Shown in pieces: positions 39,091-48,298 of a DNA stretch of 64,000 nucleotides (within the stretch, counting starts at the first letter, position 1; the number at the start of each line of letters is the position of its first letter). The stretch spans positions 1 through 64,000 of the forward strand of contig UCKU01000013.1 in NCBI GenBank assembly GCA_900473185.1, given 5' to 3'. Below the pieces are notes generated by a model. The model worked only from the letters and a program-made list of their open reading frames with translations, was not told the DNA's origin and searched no databases. A program made the translations under genes and the position numbers. Source of the DNA: Hyphomicrobiales bacterium. Lineage in GTDB: Bacteria > Pseudomonadota > Alphaproteobacteria > Rhizobiales > Rhizobiaceae.

Positions 39091-39106
39091 CCCGGCCACG
39101 GCCGGG
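39091..39106 (-). terminator. intercistronic hairpin after the binding-protein gene
   Basis: CCCGGC-CACG-GCCGGG (a 6-bp GC stem) lies just after the binding-protein stop codon. Without a U-run it is more likely an mRNA-stabilising or attenuating hairpin, which would favour binding protein over permeases, as is common in sugar ABC operons. Confidence 0.45.
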
Positions 39107-39110
39107 AGAG

Positions 39111-40349
39111 TTATTGGCCGCTGTCGATGATGGACTGCATCTCGGATTGGGCATTCGAGAATGCGCCATCGACGTCGTCACCGAAGATCGCGGCATTGGT
39201 GAAGGTTGCCCAGGGTCCATTGGCGCTGTTGATCAGATCGTTGAACTGCAGCGTATAGGGTGTCTTGGCAACGGAGATCGCCTTCAGGCCCACCTGCATG
39301 CGAGGGTCGAGCCCGGCAAGCACCTGATCGGCAATGTCGCCACGTGTCGGCAGGCTGCCATATTTCGCCATGACCTTCTGGCCGTCCATCGAATAGATGT
39401 ATTCGAGGAATTCCTTCACGGCATCGATCTTCTTCGTGCCCTTGGTAATGACGAAATTGTCGCCGCCGGCAAAGGACGAAGTCTTGCCATCGACACTGGG
39501 GATCAGCGTCACGCCGAAGTTGATATCCGGGTACTGGGTGACCAGTGTACCGATGGCGAAGGCGCCGAGGCTCTGCTGGCCGATCTTGCCGTTTGTGAAG
39601 GTCAGAAAGTTCGTCCCGTTGTCGCTCGCAGCACTTGCCGGAACAAGATCCTTCTTGACCATATCGCGATAGAAGCCGACGGCCTTGCGCATTTGCGGCG
39701 TGTCGAGCGTTGCGGTCTTGCTGTCCTCCGAGAGGATATCGGCACCTGCACCCCAGACGAGCGGCGTGAAGGTGAAGATCATGCAGCCGCCGCAGCTGCC
39801 GCCCGAGAAGTAGAAGCCGTACGTATCATCGCCGAGCTTGCGAATCTTCTCGGCATTGGCTTCGATTTCTTCCCAGGTCGTGGGCGCCTTTTCGGGATCG
39901 AGGCCGGCCTTCTTGTAGAGGTCCTTGTTCCAGGCAAAGACAGAGGTTTCGACCGATAGCGGCAGACCGTAGATCTTGTCCTGATAGGTGCCGAGTTTGA
40001 CATGCGACGGCGACAGTGAATTGAAATAGGGCAAGCTCTTTGCCCAGTCCGTCAGGTCCTCGAGCTGACCCGCGGCGGCGAAGGCCGGGTTATAGATCAG
40101 GTCCATCGACAGGGCGTCGGGCGCCTGGCCGCCGGCGATTGCGGTTGCGTATTTCTGCACCAGTTCGCCGAAGGGCACTTCGGTCGTGACGACCTGGTTT
40201 TCGTGGCTCGCATTATAGGCCTCGACAACCTTCTTGAAGGCATCGCCGATGCCGGTGCGGACCCACATTTCGATCTTTTCGGCAGCCGAGGCTGTCGAGA
40301 CCAGGCAGAGGGTGGCAATACTGGTTGCCACCAATAGACGCTTCATCAT
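39111..40349 (-). CDS. sugar ABC transporter substrate-binding protein
   Basis: A 412-residue periplasmic SBP_bac_1 protein. The signal peptide MKRLLVATSIATLCLVSTASA is followed by mature EKIEMWVRTG. A CGGCMIF cluster near residue 180 is unusual for the family. GGAGGAGAG sits in front of the ATG at 40349; the upstream open frame to 40484 is not part of the gene. It follows lacI by 40 bases. Confidence 0.9.
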   Translation of the reverse strand: MMKRLLVATSIATLCLVSTASAAEKIEMWVRTGIGDAFKKVVEAYNASHENQVVTTEVPFGELVQKYATAIAGGQAPDALSMDLIYNPAFAAAGQLEDLTDWAKSLPYFNSLSPSHVKLGTYQDKIYGLPLSVETSVFAWNKDLYKKAGLDPEKAPTTWEEIEANAEKIRKLGDDTYGFYFSGGSCGGCMIFTFTPLVWGAGADILSEDSKTATLDTPQMRKAVGFYRDMVKKDLVPASAASDNGTNFLTFTNGKIGQQSLGAFAIGTLVTQYPDINFGVTLIPSVDGKTSSFAGGDNFVITKGTKKIDAVKEFLEYIYSMDGQKVMAKYGSLPTRGDIADQVLAGLDPRMQVGLKAISVAKTPYTLQFNDLINSANGPWATFTNAAIFGDDVDGAFSNAQSEMQSIIDSGQ

Positions 40350-40389
40350 GGCTCTCCTCCCAAGTTGGCGCGTCTCCTTCGCGCCGTTG

Positions 40390-41424
40390 CTATATTCCGA
40401 GGGTGTCACCCCCGCATGATTGCCGCACGACGAGACGGCACGGCAATTTCCTGATGCCGGGCTCCACCGAGCGTCCCTCCGCAAGCGCCAGAACCGTCAA
40501 TCCGGCCTGCCGCCCCAGCTCCTTCAATTCCATATCCACCGTCGTCAGCGGCGGTCGCGTCTGGGCGGCGACAATCTCCCAATTGTCGAATCCCACCACC
40601 GAAACATCCTGCGGCACCCTGATGCCGCGTTCGCGCAGCGCATCGATGACACCACGCGCAATCTGATCATTGCCGCAGAAGATGCCGTCGGGCCTTTCGC
40701 CGCTGCCGCTCCACAATCTTGCGACGGCTTCGTGGCCCCAGCTTTCCGACCAGACCCCGAACAGGACCGGCTGTTCTTCTCCCGCGACCCTGCGATAGGC
40801 ATCTGCACGCTCGCGCACCGAGAAGAAATTCTCCGGTCCGGTGACATGCACGATCCGCTTGCGCCCAAGCTTTGCCAGCCACTCGACGGCAAGCCGCGCA
40901 CCCTGCGCATCATCGGATCGGAAGGTGACACTTCCCGGCGCCCCTTCCGTAAATGCGTAGACCACAGGCACATTCAAATTCGACAGATCGACCGGTAACC
41001 GTCTGTCCAGACGCTTTCCTGTTGCGATGATGCCGTCGACCTGTTTGTCGAGCATCGCCTCAACATGAATCTGCGCCAGCGCCGGGTCCTCCTCAATCGC
41101 GCACAGAAAGACCGAAACGCCATGGTCGACGAGAGCATCCGATATGCCTGCCATGACCGGCAGGGTAAAACGGCCATAGGTATCGTTGGTGAGAAGCCCG
41201 ATCGTGAAACTGCGTTTGCTGAGCAGGCCTCTCGCCAAAGCGTTCGGCCTGTACCCGATCTCCGCCGCGATGCGCTTGACCCGCTCGCGCGTTTCCAGTC
41301 CCATCCGGCCCGTATCGTTTAGCGCCTTCGATGCCGTGGATATGCTGATTCCAGCAGCAGCCGCGACATCGTGAATGGTGATCCGGCCTCTTTTCCCCCC
41401 TGTTGTGTCCAGCAGCTCCTCCAT
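40390..41424 (-). CDS. LacI family transcriptional regulator
   Basis: A 344-residue LacI-type repressor. The DNA-binding head is ITIHDVAAAAGISISTASKALN (near residues 14-35), with the hinge GYRPNALARGL. A periplasmic-binding-like sensor domain follows. It is the first gene of the arabinoside operon, so it should control its own transcription through the palindromes upstream. The start at 41424 (MEELLDTT) is preferred; the frame is open to 41466 but would run through an operator. Confidence 0.9.
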   Translation of the reverse strand: MEELLDTTGGKRGRITIHDVAAAAGISISTASKALNDTGRMGLETRERVKRIAAEIGYRPNALARGLLSKRSFTIGLLTNDTYGRFTLPVMAGISDALVDHGVSVFLCAIEEDPALAQIHVEAMLDKQVDGIIATGKRLDRRLPVDLSNLNVPVVYAFTEGAPGSVTFRSDDAQGARLAVEWLAKLGRKRIVHVTGPENFFSVRERADAYRRVAGEEQPVLFGVWSESWGHEAVARLWSGSGERPDGIFCGNDQIARGVIDALRERGIRVPQDVSVVGFDNWEIVAAQTRPPLTTVDMELKELGRQAGLTVLALAEGRSVEPGIRKLPCRLVVRQSCGGDTLGI

Positions 41425-41435
41425 CGAACTTGCGA

Positions 41436-41453
41436 TGAGAAAAGCTTTTCCCA
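41436..41453. promoter_or_regulatory. LacI operator 1 (imperfect palindrome)
   Basis: TGAGAAAAGCTTTTCCCA has near-perfect dyad symmetry centred on a GC, typical of LacI-family operators with a central CpG- or GpC-like step. It lies 12 nt upstream of the lacI start, shares the TGAGAAAA half-site with the second operator, and is centred 32 bp from it. Confidence 0.65.
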
Positions 41454-41467
41454 GTGAAATTGTCAAG

Positions 41468-41485
41468 TGAGAAAAGGTTTTCTCA
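41468..41485. promoter_or_regulatory. LacI operator 2 (palindrome)
   Basis: TGAGAAAAGGTTTTCTCA is a perfect palindrome except for the central GG. The 32-bp centre-to-centre distance to operator 1 is about three helical turns, so two repressor dimers could bind the same face of the DNA. Confidence 0.7.
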
Positions 41486-41599
41486 GCTGTTGCTGACTAG
41501 GTCTGAGGCCGATGAGTAGAGATGAACCGGTATCAATGATGAGCCGGCTTCTGATCGAAGCCATGCGCGGTGGGCTTGTCAGTGTGCGATCACAATCAC

Positions 41600-41953
41600 T
41601 TACAGATATCCGACATGGTCGCCGAACGGGACATCCTCATCCAGGTTGCCGCTGCCGATGCGGTCACTCTCGCCGGACAGGCGTTCTTCGTTCGGATCGG
41701 AAGCCTCCGCATGGGTATGGGTGGAATGATGGTCCAAATGCCGGTCCGCTGCCCGATCGTCATCCCCATCGACACGATCTTCATGGCTGTCAGCGGTGTG
41801 GTGATCGTCTTTTTTCCCACTGCCTGCGGTGATCTTTGCCTGTCGCTCGGCGACCCAGGCATTGTCAGGTTCGGAACCGATTGAGGTGCTGTGGTTCACG
41901 TGTGTGGCCGAGGAGGCTGCCGTGGGCGAGGTGGGCGCAATCTTTTCGACCAT
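41600..41953 (-). CDS. hypothetical acidic His/Asp-rich protein
   Basis: A 117-residue hydrophilic protein rich in Asp, His, Ser and Glu (KKDDHHTADSHEDRVDGDDD), probably disordered; His/Asp clusters could bind metal. GGGAG lies eight bases before the ATG, which favours this strand over a 104-residue hydrophobic frame on the opposite strand. No family is recognised. Confidence 0.45.
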   Translation of the reverse strand: MVEKIAPTSPTAASSATHVNHSTSIGSEPDNAWVAERQAKITAGSGKKDDHHTADSHEDRVDGDDDRAADRHLDHHSTHTHAEASDPNEERLSGESDRIGSGNLDEDVPFGDHVGYL

Positions 41954-41991
41954 TGAAACTCCCTGACTTATGGCCCGACTGGCGGGCCTGG

Positions 41992-42960
41992 CTATGATGT
42001 CTGTCGCCCAAGCGGGTGCGCATGCGGATCGATGCTGATCTGGTCGCGACCTCTCATCTTGGCCGCGTAGAGCGCCAGATCGGCCCTCCGATAGATATCA
42101 TTGGCATAGTCTCCGCTCATGACACAGGCAATGCCCGCAGAAAAACTGTAGCGGAAGCTGAGCTGGTCAGCCAGCGGGCGAGACTGCCTCACGGCAACCA
42201 GCATGCGATTGACGATCTCTGCCGCTTCTTCGGGAACCGTGTTCGGAAGAACCAGAACAAACTCTTCGCCGCCGACGCGACCGAGAATATCCGTTTTGCG
42301 CACCATTTTCTGCAGCGTGGCCGCGAAATCCTTGAGAACGGCATCGCCGGCAGTATGGCCGAAACGGTCATTGATATATTTGAAATTGTCGATGTCGAGA
42401 ACCGCGAGGCAACCGACCTTCTCCTGCTGGTTGCCATAGCTGCGCACCAGCTCCTCAAGCTTCGACATGACGAAACGTCTGCTCGGGATGCCGGTCAGGT
42501 CGTCGGTCTGGGAGGCTTTGATCGCACTGTCGCGATCTTGCCGCAGCGTCCTCTGATCGGAGCGGATCGAGGTCACGTCACTTGCGACACAAAGCATCCA
42601 GCCATTGGCCTGCATGGTTTCGGTCATCCATAACCATCGGCCGTCATGAAGGTCGGTCTCAAAGGCGCGAAATCCGCTTTTGCCTCGACGGGCGAGCGTC
42701 GACAGCAGCCAGCTCTCAAAGTCGGCCGCTGCAATAATCGTTCCACGGCGGGCATTAAAGTTGCGCCGCATCAGCTCGGGCCAAAGTGGTTGTTCGTCCT
42801 CTGCGATAAACCAGGCATCGCGAAACGCGCGATTGGCAAAACGCAACCGGTCATCCTGGTCGTAGACCGCAACCATGACGCCCGCAGCTTCCATCAGCTG
42901 CGCCATTTGCAACATTGCTTCCGTGTCACCCAAGGTCATCATGTCCTCAGAACAGATCAT
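41992..42960 (-). CDS. PAS-GGDEF diguanylate cyclase
   Basis: A 322-residue c-di-GMP synthase. An N-terminal PAS domain (about 20-130, with AGVMVAVYDQDDRLRFANRAF) is followed by the GGDEF domain, whose active-site motif is GGEEF. An inhibitory I-site RKTD lies exactly five residues in front of it, so product feedback is expected. No membrane segment is present, so the protein is cytoplasmic. The first Met could be at 42960 or, less likely, at MMTLGD. Confidence 0.9.
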   Translation of the reverse strand: MICSEDMMTLGDTEAMLQMAQLMEAAGVMVAVYDQDDRLRFANRAFRDAWFIAEDEQPLWPELMRRNFNARRGTIIAAADFESWLLSTLARRGKSGFRAFETDLHDGRWLWMTETMQANGWMLCVASDVTSIRSDQRTLRQDRDSAIKASQTDDLTGIPSRRFVMSKLEELVRSYGNQQEKVGCLAVLDIDNFKYINDRFGHTAGDAVLKDFAATLQKMVRKTDILGRVGGEEFVLVLPNTVPEEAAEIVNRMLVAVRQSRPLADQLSFRYSFSAGIACVMSGDYANDIYRRADLALYAAKMRGRDQISIDPHAHPLGRQTS

Positions 42961-43200
42961 CTTAGCTTGAACTATCTGCCTGGCGTGAAGAAACAGTTAG
43001 CTGGTTTGCATATGCACAGGTGGTTCTGTGCCGGCACCGCTGGCTGGATCGCGATTCCTGCTCGTAATGGGACCGCGAATTCTTCCTGTAGATGGAATAA
43101 TACCTTCCGCATTCTGCCGATTAATGGATTCCGGTGAATGGCTATGTTGGTGCCAGGCCAGCAAGGGCTGTTGGTGAATTTGTCAAAACGGAGAACTGAG

Positions 43201-44172
43201 ATGAACAGACTGATCCTTTCCCTGATGCTGGCAACCGTCAGCTTTGTTCCCCTTTCCCAAGCCGTCGCCGCTCCTGCCAAGCCGGTTGAGATCACCCGGC
43301 AGGTGCCGGTGACCGTGCACTATCGTTCGGCCAAGATCGATGGCGTCGACATGTTCTATCGTGAGGCCGGCCCGGCCGACGGCCCGCTCGTCCTGCTTCT
43401 GCACGGCTTCCCGACATCCTCGCACATGTTCCGCAACCTCATTCCGCTGCTGGCAGATCGCTATCACGTCATCGCCCCCGACTATCCGGGCTTCGGTCAG
43501 AGTGATGCACCCGATCACACCAAGTTCGCCTACACCTTCGGCCATTATGCAGACATGGTCGATGCGCTGATGACCCAACTCGGCGCCAAGAAGTACGCCA
43601 TGTATGTCATGGATTACGGCGCACCAGTCGGCTACCGTCTGGCTCTCAAGCATCCGGAACGGGTGAGCGGGTTGATCGTCCAGAACGGCAATGCCTATGA
43701 AGAAGGCCTGCGCGAGTTCTGGGATCCGATCAAGGCCTACTGGGCAGACGATTCGAAGGAGAAGCGCGAGGCGCTCTCCAATCTCGTGGTTCTCGAGACC
43801 ACCAAGTTCCAGTACACGGACGGCGTCAAGGACCTCACGCGCATCAGCCCCGACAACTGGGTTCACGATCAGGCCCTTCTCGACCGGCCGGGCAACAAGG
43901 ATATCCAGCTCGATCTCTTCCACGACTACGGCACGAACGTCCCGCTCTACCCGCAGTTCCAGGCCTTCTTCCGCGAACGCAAGCCGCCGACGCTGATCGT
44001 CTGGGGCAAGAATGACAAGATCTTCCCGGAGGACGGCGCACATCCTTACCTGCGTGATCTTCCGGACGCTGAAATGCACCTCCTCGACACAGGTCATTTC
44101 GCCCTTGAAGACAAGCTGGATGAGATGGCGCCGCTCATCCGCGATTTCCTCGATCGCAAGATCGCAAAGTAA
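43201..44172 (+). CDS. exported alpha/beta hydrolase (haloalkane dehalogenase / epoxide hydrolase-like)
   Basis: A 323-residue hydrolase with an N-terminal signal peptide ([20 protein letters not shown], mature from about residue 24). The oxyanion motif [10 protein letters not shown] and the nucleophile elbow VMDYGAPVG contain an Asp nucleophile, as in haloalkane dehalogenases and epoxide hydrolases; the catalytic His lies in DTGHFALED. The upstream frame to 43138 lacks a good start. A strong terminator follows. Substrate unknown. Confidence 0.82.
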   Translation: MNRLILSLMLATVSFVPLSQAVAAPAKPVEITRQVPVTVHYRSAKIDGVDMFYREAGPADGPLVLLLHGFPTSSHMFRNLIPLLADRYHVIAPDYPGFGQSDAPDHTKFAYTFGHYADMVDALMTQLGAKKYAMYVMDYGAPVGYRLALKHPERVSGLIVQNGNAYEEGLREFWDPIKAYWADDSKEKREALSNLVVLETTKFQYTDGVKDLTRISPDNWVHDQALLDRPGNKDIQLDLFHDYGTNVPLYPQFQAFFRERKPPTLIVWGKNDKIFPEDGAHPYLRDLPDAEMHLLDTGHFALEDKLDEMAPLIRDFLDRKIAK

Positions 44173-44190
44173 CAATCGCTTACCTGAGAG

Positions 44191-44224
44191 CCCGCGTATT
44201 CAGCGATGAATACGCGGGCCTTTT
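44191..44224 (+). terminator. strong intrinsic terminator
   Basis: An 11-bp perfect stem (CCCGCGTATTC / GAATACGCGGG) with a 6-nt loop is followed by CCTTTT, 18 nt after the hydrolase stop and just before the convergent LysR gene. Confidence 0.85.
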
Positions 44225-44228
44225 GCTG

Positions 44229-45134
44229 CTAATTGAAGTGCCTGTTGGACCTCAGCTTTTCCACCGAAAAATCGATGAAGCTTCGCACTTTTGCCGAAGC
44301 ATACCGGCCTTCCGGATGGACGACATGGATCGGCAAAGGCTCCTCCTCATAATCAGCCAGGATCGTGCGTAATTCGCCGGCCTCGAGCTGTGGCGCAATC
44401 TGGTAGGACAGAACGCGCGTCAGGCCCCAGCCGGAAGCCGCCGCCGAGATGGCAGCCTCGTTGGTACTGCAGAAGAGACGGGGGCTGACGTGGACGGTCG
44501 ACTTTTTCTGCACGCCGAAACGCCATTCGAGCGATGTCCATGCACTGGTCGAGGCGACAATGCGATGGCTCGACAGATCGCCGGGCGTCATCGGAACGCC
44601 ATGCTTTTCAAAATAGGCAGGCGATCCGCAGATGACGCGTCTCACCTGGCCGACGCGCGTCGCGGTGAGGCCGGAGTCGGGCAGATGACCGATGCGGATC
44701 GCGACATCAATACCTTCTTCGACCATGCCAACAACGCGGTCGACGAACAGGCCGCGACCGATCACATCAGGGTAGAGATCCAAATATTCGGTCATTAGTG
44801 GCATGACGAACATTGTACCGAACATGACAGAGGTAGTGACGGTAAGGGTGCCCGTCGGCCTCCCGTAGGCGCCGGCCGCGGTCGCTTCCGCCTCCGAGAG
44901 ATCGGCGAGAAGCCTCTGGCAGTCTGAAAAATACTGGGCGCCTGCCTCCGTCAGTTTGACGGACCGGGTCGTGCGCGTCAGAAGGCGCGTACCGATGATA
45001 TCTTCCAGAGCAGACACCATGCGAGTGACTGCGGGAGGGCTCATGTGGAGTTGCCGTCCTGCGTCTGCAAAGCTCTCAGCCTCCGCGACCTTCACGAAGA
45101 CCCTCATTGCCTGCCATCGATCCATGCGGTTCAC
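44229..45134 (-). CDS. LysR family transcriptional regulator
   Basis: A 301-residue LysR protein of the common single-target type (AMRVFVKVAEAESFADAGRQL, then PPAVTRMVSALE helix-turn-helix, residues 9-45). It is convergent to the hydrolase, separated by the strong terminator. No divergent gene lies immediately upstream, so its target is not evident. Confidence 0.88.
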   Translation of the reverse strand: MNRMDRWQAMRVFVKVAEAESFADAGRQLHMSPPAVTRMVSALEDIIGTRLLTRTTRSVKLTEAGAQYFSDCQRLLADLSEAEATAAGAYGRPTGTLTVTTSVMFGTMFVMPLMTEYLDLYPDVIGRGLFVDRVVGMVEEGIDVAIRIGHLPDSGLTATRVGQVRRVICGSPAYFEKHGVPMTPGDLSSHRIVASTSAWTSLEWRFGVQKKSTVHVSPRLFCSTNEAAISAAASGWGLTRVLSYQIAPQLEAGELRTILADYEEEPLPIHVVHPEGRYASAKVRSFIDFSVEKLRSNRHFN

Positions 45135-45168
45135 ACTGTCTTCAAAAGCTTAAGTCCCCTACAGAGAT

Positions 45169-45573
45169 TTAAACGCTTTTATTCCGATCGCAATCTATCG
45201 GCCCCATAGCGGCGGCCGCTGAACGGCCGGCTTTTGATCTCGCCATCGACGGCTCCAGTTTCTTGATGAAGGCTCGCAGTTCAGAAGCGATGTCAGGAGC
45301 ACCGAAAGCCTTTAGTTGCCGACTTGCTACGATGCCTGCCGCTTCGTCACCGGCTTCTATCGCTAGCGCGAATTTGACGGCGATATCGACAAACAGGTCG
45401 AAACTGCCTCCGCGCTTTGCAGCGTCGATTTCAGCTCCACTTAGCGCCATTTGCTTCGCCTCGAGCTCCAGGGATCGAAGAGCGTCGAAATCGCTTCTCG
45501 AACTTGCAAGTGCAAGTTCGATTTGTATGCGCACGAGGGGAGTGATGAGGTTCTTGCTCAAGCCATTCTCCAT
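45169..45573 (-). CDS. hypothetical protein, possibly AhpD-like remnant
   Basis: A 134-residue helical protein. The stretch GAEIDAAKRGGSFDLFVDIAVKFAL resembles the C-terminal half of carboxymuconolactone decarboxylase/AhpD-like proteins, but no CxxC motif is present. Start at 45573 (MENGLSK) or 45603 cannot be decided, since neither has a clear ribosome binding site. The tail is Ala/Arg/Lys-rich. Function unknown. Confidence 0.5.
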   Translation of the reverse strand: MENGLSKNLITPLVRIQIELALASSRSDFDALRSLELEAKQMALSGAEIDAAKRGGSFDLFVDIAVKFALAIEAGDEAAGIVASRQLKAFGAPDIASELRAFIKKLEPSMARSKAGRSAAAAMGPIDCDRNKSV

Positions 45574-45603
45574 AGGCTGCAATAGCCATCGTCTCTTGGT
45601 CAC

Positions 45604-45914
45604 CGTTTCGAGCCTGCCGGAAGATATCGCTTGATACTTTGGCAGGTGGGGCGATCGCGGACTATTGGCCGTTCGCAGACGGAATATCGTCAGTGGAGCG
45701 ATACACCCGGCCGCAACGAGCCTGAACCGACGTTCTGCTGAAGGCTTTCTTCCTCGTGACGCAACAGTCGGACGAAGCTACCTCGCGGAGCCTCCCTGTA
45801 AAGCGGACCCACACCAAAGAACAGTTCCTGACATCGCGAGGCTCTGCTAACCGTCGCTAAGATCCGACAGAGTGCTATAAACCAAGACAACCGAATTCCG
45901 CTTCGAGGAACGCC
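45604..45914 (+). other. intergenic stretch, nothing recognised
   Basis: These 311 bases separate the hypothetical gene from the old-yellow-enzyme gene. No coding frame with a ribosome binding site, clear palindrome or terminator was seen; it presumably holds promoters for both flanks. Confidence 0.4.
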
Positions 45915-47018
45915 ATGCCCCAACCCGTCCTGTTTTCCCCCTTCTCCGTGCACAATCTCGAACTCGCCAACCGCATCGTGATTGCGCCCATGTGCCAGTA
46001 TTCGGCCGTCGACGGCTGCATGACGGACTGGCATCTGATCCATCTCGGACCGTTGGCGCTTTCCGGCGCGGCACTTCTGACCATCGAAGCGACCGCTGTC
46101 GTTCCCGAAGGACGCATTACCTTTGCCGATGTCGGCCTTTATGACGACGCTTCCGAGGCCGCGATGGCCCGCACGCTCGAAAGCATCAGGAAATGGTCGG
46201 ATATGCCGATTGCCGTCCAATTGGCGCATGCCGGCCGCAAGGCCTCGACGGAGGTTCCCTGGAACGGCGGCGGTCAGTTTTCGCCGACCGATCCGAAAGG
46301 ATGGCAGACCGAAGCACCCTCTGCCGTCGCCTTCAACCCGAATTATGTGCCGCCGACTGCACTCGACCGCGATGGCATGAAACGTGTCCGCGACGCTTTT
46401 GCTGCCGCAGCACGGCGGGCAGCGAAGATCGGCATCGATGCCGTTCAGATCCATGGCGCTCACGGTTATCTGCTGCACCAGTTCCTGTCGCCTTTATCGA
46501 ACCAGCGAACTGACGAATATGGCGGCTCGCTGGAAAACCGTGCTCGATTTCCGCTGGAGGTTCTCGATGCGGTGAGGGATGCCTTTCCCGCCAATCGGCC
46601 GGTGACGATGCGCGTTTCCGCCACCGACTGGGTCGAAGGCGGTCTGGAGATTTCCGAGAGCGTCGAATTTGCCAGGATGCTCGAAGCGAGAGGCTGCGAT
46701 GCCATCCATGTATCGAGCGGCGGCCTGCATCCCTCTCAGGCAATCCCGATCAGCCCGAGCTACCAGGTGCCGCTCGCCCGGGCAATCAAAAGTGCGGTAA
46801 AAATGCCGGTCATCGCCGTCGGCCTGATCACAGAGCCGACGCAGGCCGAGGCAATCGTTGCGACCGGCGATGCAGACCTCATCGCGCTTGCTCGCGCCAT
46901 CCTCTACGATCCGCGATGGCCGTGGCACGCTGCCGCCGAGCTCGGCGGGCAGGTGAAAGCGGCCAATCAATATCTCCGTTGCCAGCCGTCACAGCTCAAA
47001 AACCTGTTTGCAAAATAA
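45915..47018 (+). CDS. NADH:flavin oxidoreductase, YqjM-like old yellow enzyme
   Basis: A 367-residue FMN-dependent ene-reductase. The YqjM-class N-terminus has Cys27 and Tyr29 in APMCQYS, the His pair lies in HGAHGYLLHQFLSP (near residue 178) and NQRTDEYGGSLENR is the family signature. It reduces activated C=C bonds such as those of alpha,beta-unsaturated carbonyls. It is followed by a flavin monooxygenase on the same strand 118 bases on. Confidence 0.88.
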   Translation: MPQPVLFSPFSVHNLELANRIVIAPMCQYSAVDGCMTDWHLIHLGPLALSGAALLTIEATAVVPEGRITFADVGLYDDASEAAMARTLESIRKWSDMPIAVQLAHAGRKASTEVPWNGGGQFSPTDPKGWQTEAPSAVAFNPNYVPPTALDRDGMKRVRDAFAAAARRAAKIGIDAVQIHGAHGYLLHQFLSPLSNQRTDEYGGSLENRARFPLEVLDAVRDAFPANRPVTMRVSATDWVEGGLEISESVEFARMLEARGCDAIHVSSGGLHPSQAIPISPSYQVPLARAIKSAVKMPVIAVGLITEPTQAEAIVATGDADLIALARAILYDPRWPWHAAAELGGQVKAANQYLRCQPSQLKNLFAK

Positions 47019-47136
47019 GATGGAGCGCGCATATCCGCGTGAGGAAAACGCTGTCTGCGTGATCGTCTAAGCTGCTGTCTGGTATTGTGATTATGATGTA
47101 CCCTTCCTGCCACGTTAAATGGGCAGGGAAGGGCTC

Positions 47137-48255
47137 ATGACCGTTGCGGGCACAGTAATTGTCGGCGCAGGCCCCGCCGGGCTCGCCTGCGCGGCAGCGC
47201 TTGGGGCCAATGGCCGCTCCTCGGTAGTCCTCGAACGTGCGGGCAATCTGGCTGCCTCGTGGCGAAGGCACTATGACCGGCTTCATCTGCATACCGCCAA
47301 GGCCCATTCAGGGCTTCCCGGAATGCCCATGCCAAGGGAGTTTCCAAGATATCCGTCGCGGCTGCAGGTGATCGACTATCTCGAAGCCTATGCACGCGCC
47401 AACGATATCAGGATACGGTTTGGCAAATCCGTCATCAGCATCAGGCGGGGCGAAGACTGGATTATCGAGACGAACGATGGAGACGCCTTCGAGGCCGAAA
47501 CCGTCGTGATCGCGACCGGGCTTTCCAAAGCTCCCATAAGGCCGGTCTGGAAAGGCCATGAAAGCTTCACCGGAAAACTCCTGCATTCCTCCGAGTTCAG
47601 CAATGCGGGAGTACTCGGCGCGAGACGGGTGCTCGTCGTCGGCTTTGGCAATTCGGCCGGCGAGATCGCGCTCGAATGCGCTCAGGCGGGTCTTGAGGTT
47701 GGTATGTCGGTGCGTGGGCCGGTAAACATAGTCCCGCTGGAAATGTTCGGGATTCCGACCGCGACAATCGCCATCGCACAACAGCATTTGCCATACGGCT
47801 TCGCTGACGCAGTCAATGCGCCATTCCTGCGCTTGCGCTATAGCGACATGGAAAAACTGGGGCTGCAAAAATCCGCCAAGGGTCCTCTGACCGGTATCGC
47901 CGAGAAAAGCCGCACGCCGCTGATCGATATCGGAACCCTGGCTGAGATCAGAGCTGGCAAGATCAGGATATATCCGGGCATTGAAAGCTCGGATCGTCAG
48001 CAAGTGCATTTCGCCGATGGCCGATCGGCGGATTTCGATGCGATCATCCTGGCAACGGGCTATCGGCCCTCGCTGGAGACAATACTACCTGATTTCGCCG
48101 AGAGGTTTGAGGGCGCGGAAAGGCCGAAAAGAGGAGAGCTCCAGCCCGGAAATGACGGCCTGTATTTCTGCGGATTCAACGCGGCCTCCACGGGCCTGTT
48201 GCGTCAAATCGGCATCGAGGCCGTCAGCATTGCCCGATCGATAGCAGAGCGCTGA
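47137..48255 (+). CDS. flavin-containing monooxygenase
   Basis: A 372-residue FAD/NAD(P)H enzyme. The FAD motif GAGPAGLACAA is near residue 10, the FMO fingerprint-like FPRYPSRLQVIDYLEAY region near 70 and the NADPH motif GFGNSAGE near 172; ATGYRPS is close to the end. The similarity is to YUCCA-like monooxygenases, so indole-pyruvate conversion is a possibility, but that is inference. The start at 47137 (MTVAG) has GGGAAGGG upstream, better than the ATG at 47119. Confidence 0.82.
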   Translation: MTVAGTVIVGAGPAGLACAAALGANGRSSVVLERAGNLAASWRRHYDRLHLHTAKAHSGLPGMPMPREFPRYPSRLQVIDYLEAYARANDIRIRFGKSVISIRRGEDWIIETNDGDAFEAETVVIATGLSKAPIRPVWKGHESFTGKLLHSSEFSNAGVLGARRVLVVGFGNSAGEIALECAQAGLEVGMSVRGPVNIVPLEMFGIPTATIAIAQQHLPYGFADAVNAPFLRLRYSDMEKLGLQKSAKGPLTGIAEKSRTPLIDIGTLAEIRAGKIRIYPGIESSDRQQVHFADGRSADFDAIILATGYRPSLETILPDFAERFEGAERPKRGELQPGNDGLYFCGFNAASTGLLRQIGIEAVSIARSIAER

Positions 48256-48298
48256 ACGCAGAGAGCCCAAGATTTTGGGAGCACTTGGCCTGTCCCGT

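Noticed and set aside
41570..41884. 104-codon plus-strand frame with hydrophobic C-terminal part
   Set aside because: The opposite strand has a better ribosome binding site and a composition typical of a hydrophilic rhizobial protein; the plus frame is likely its shadow.
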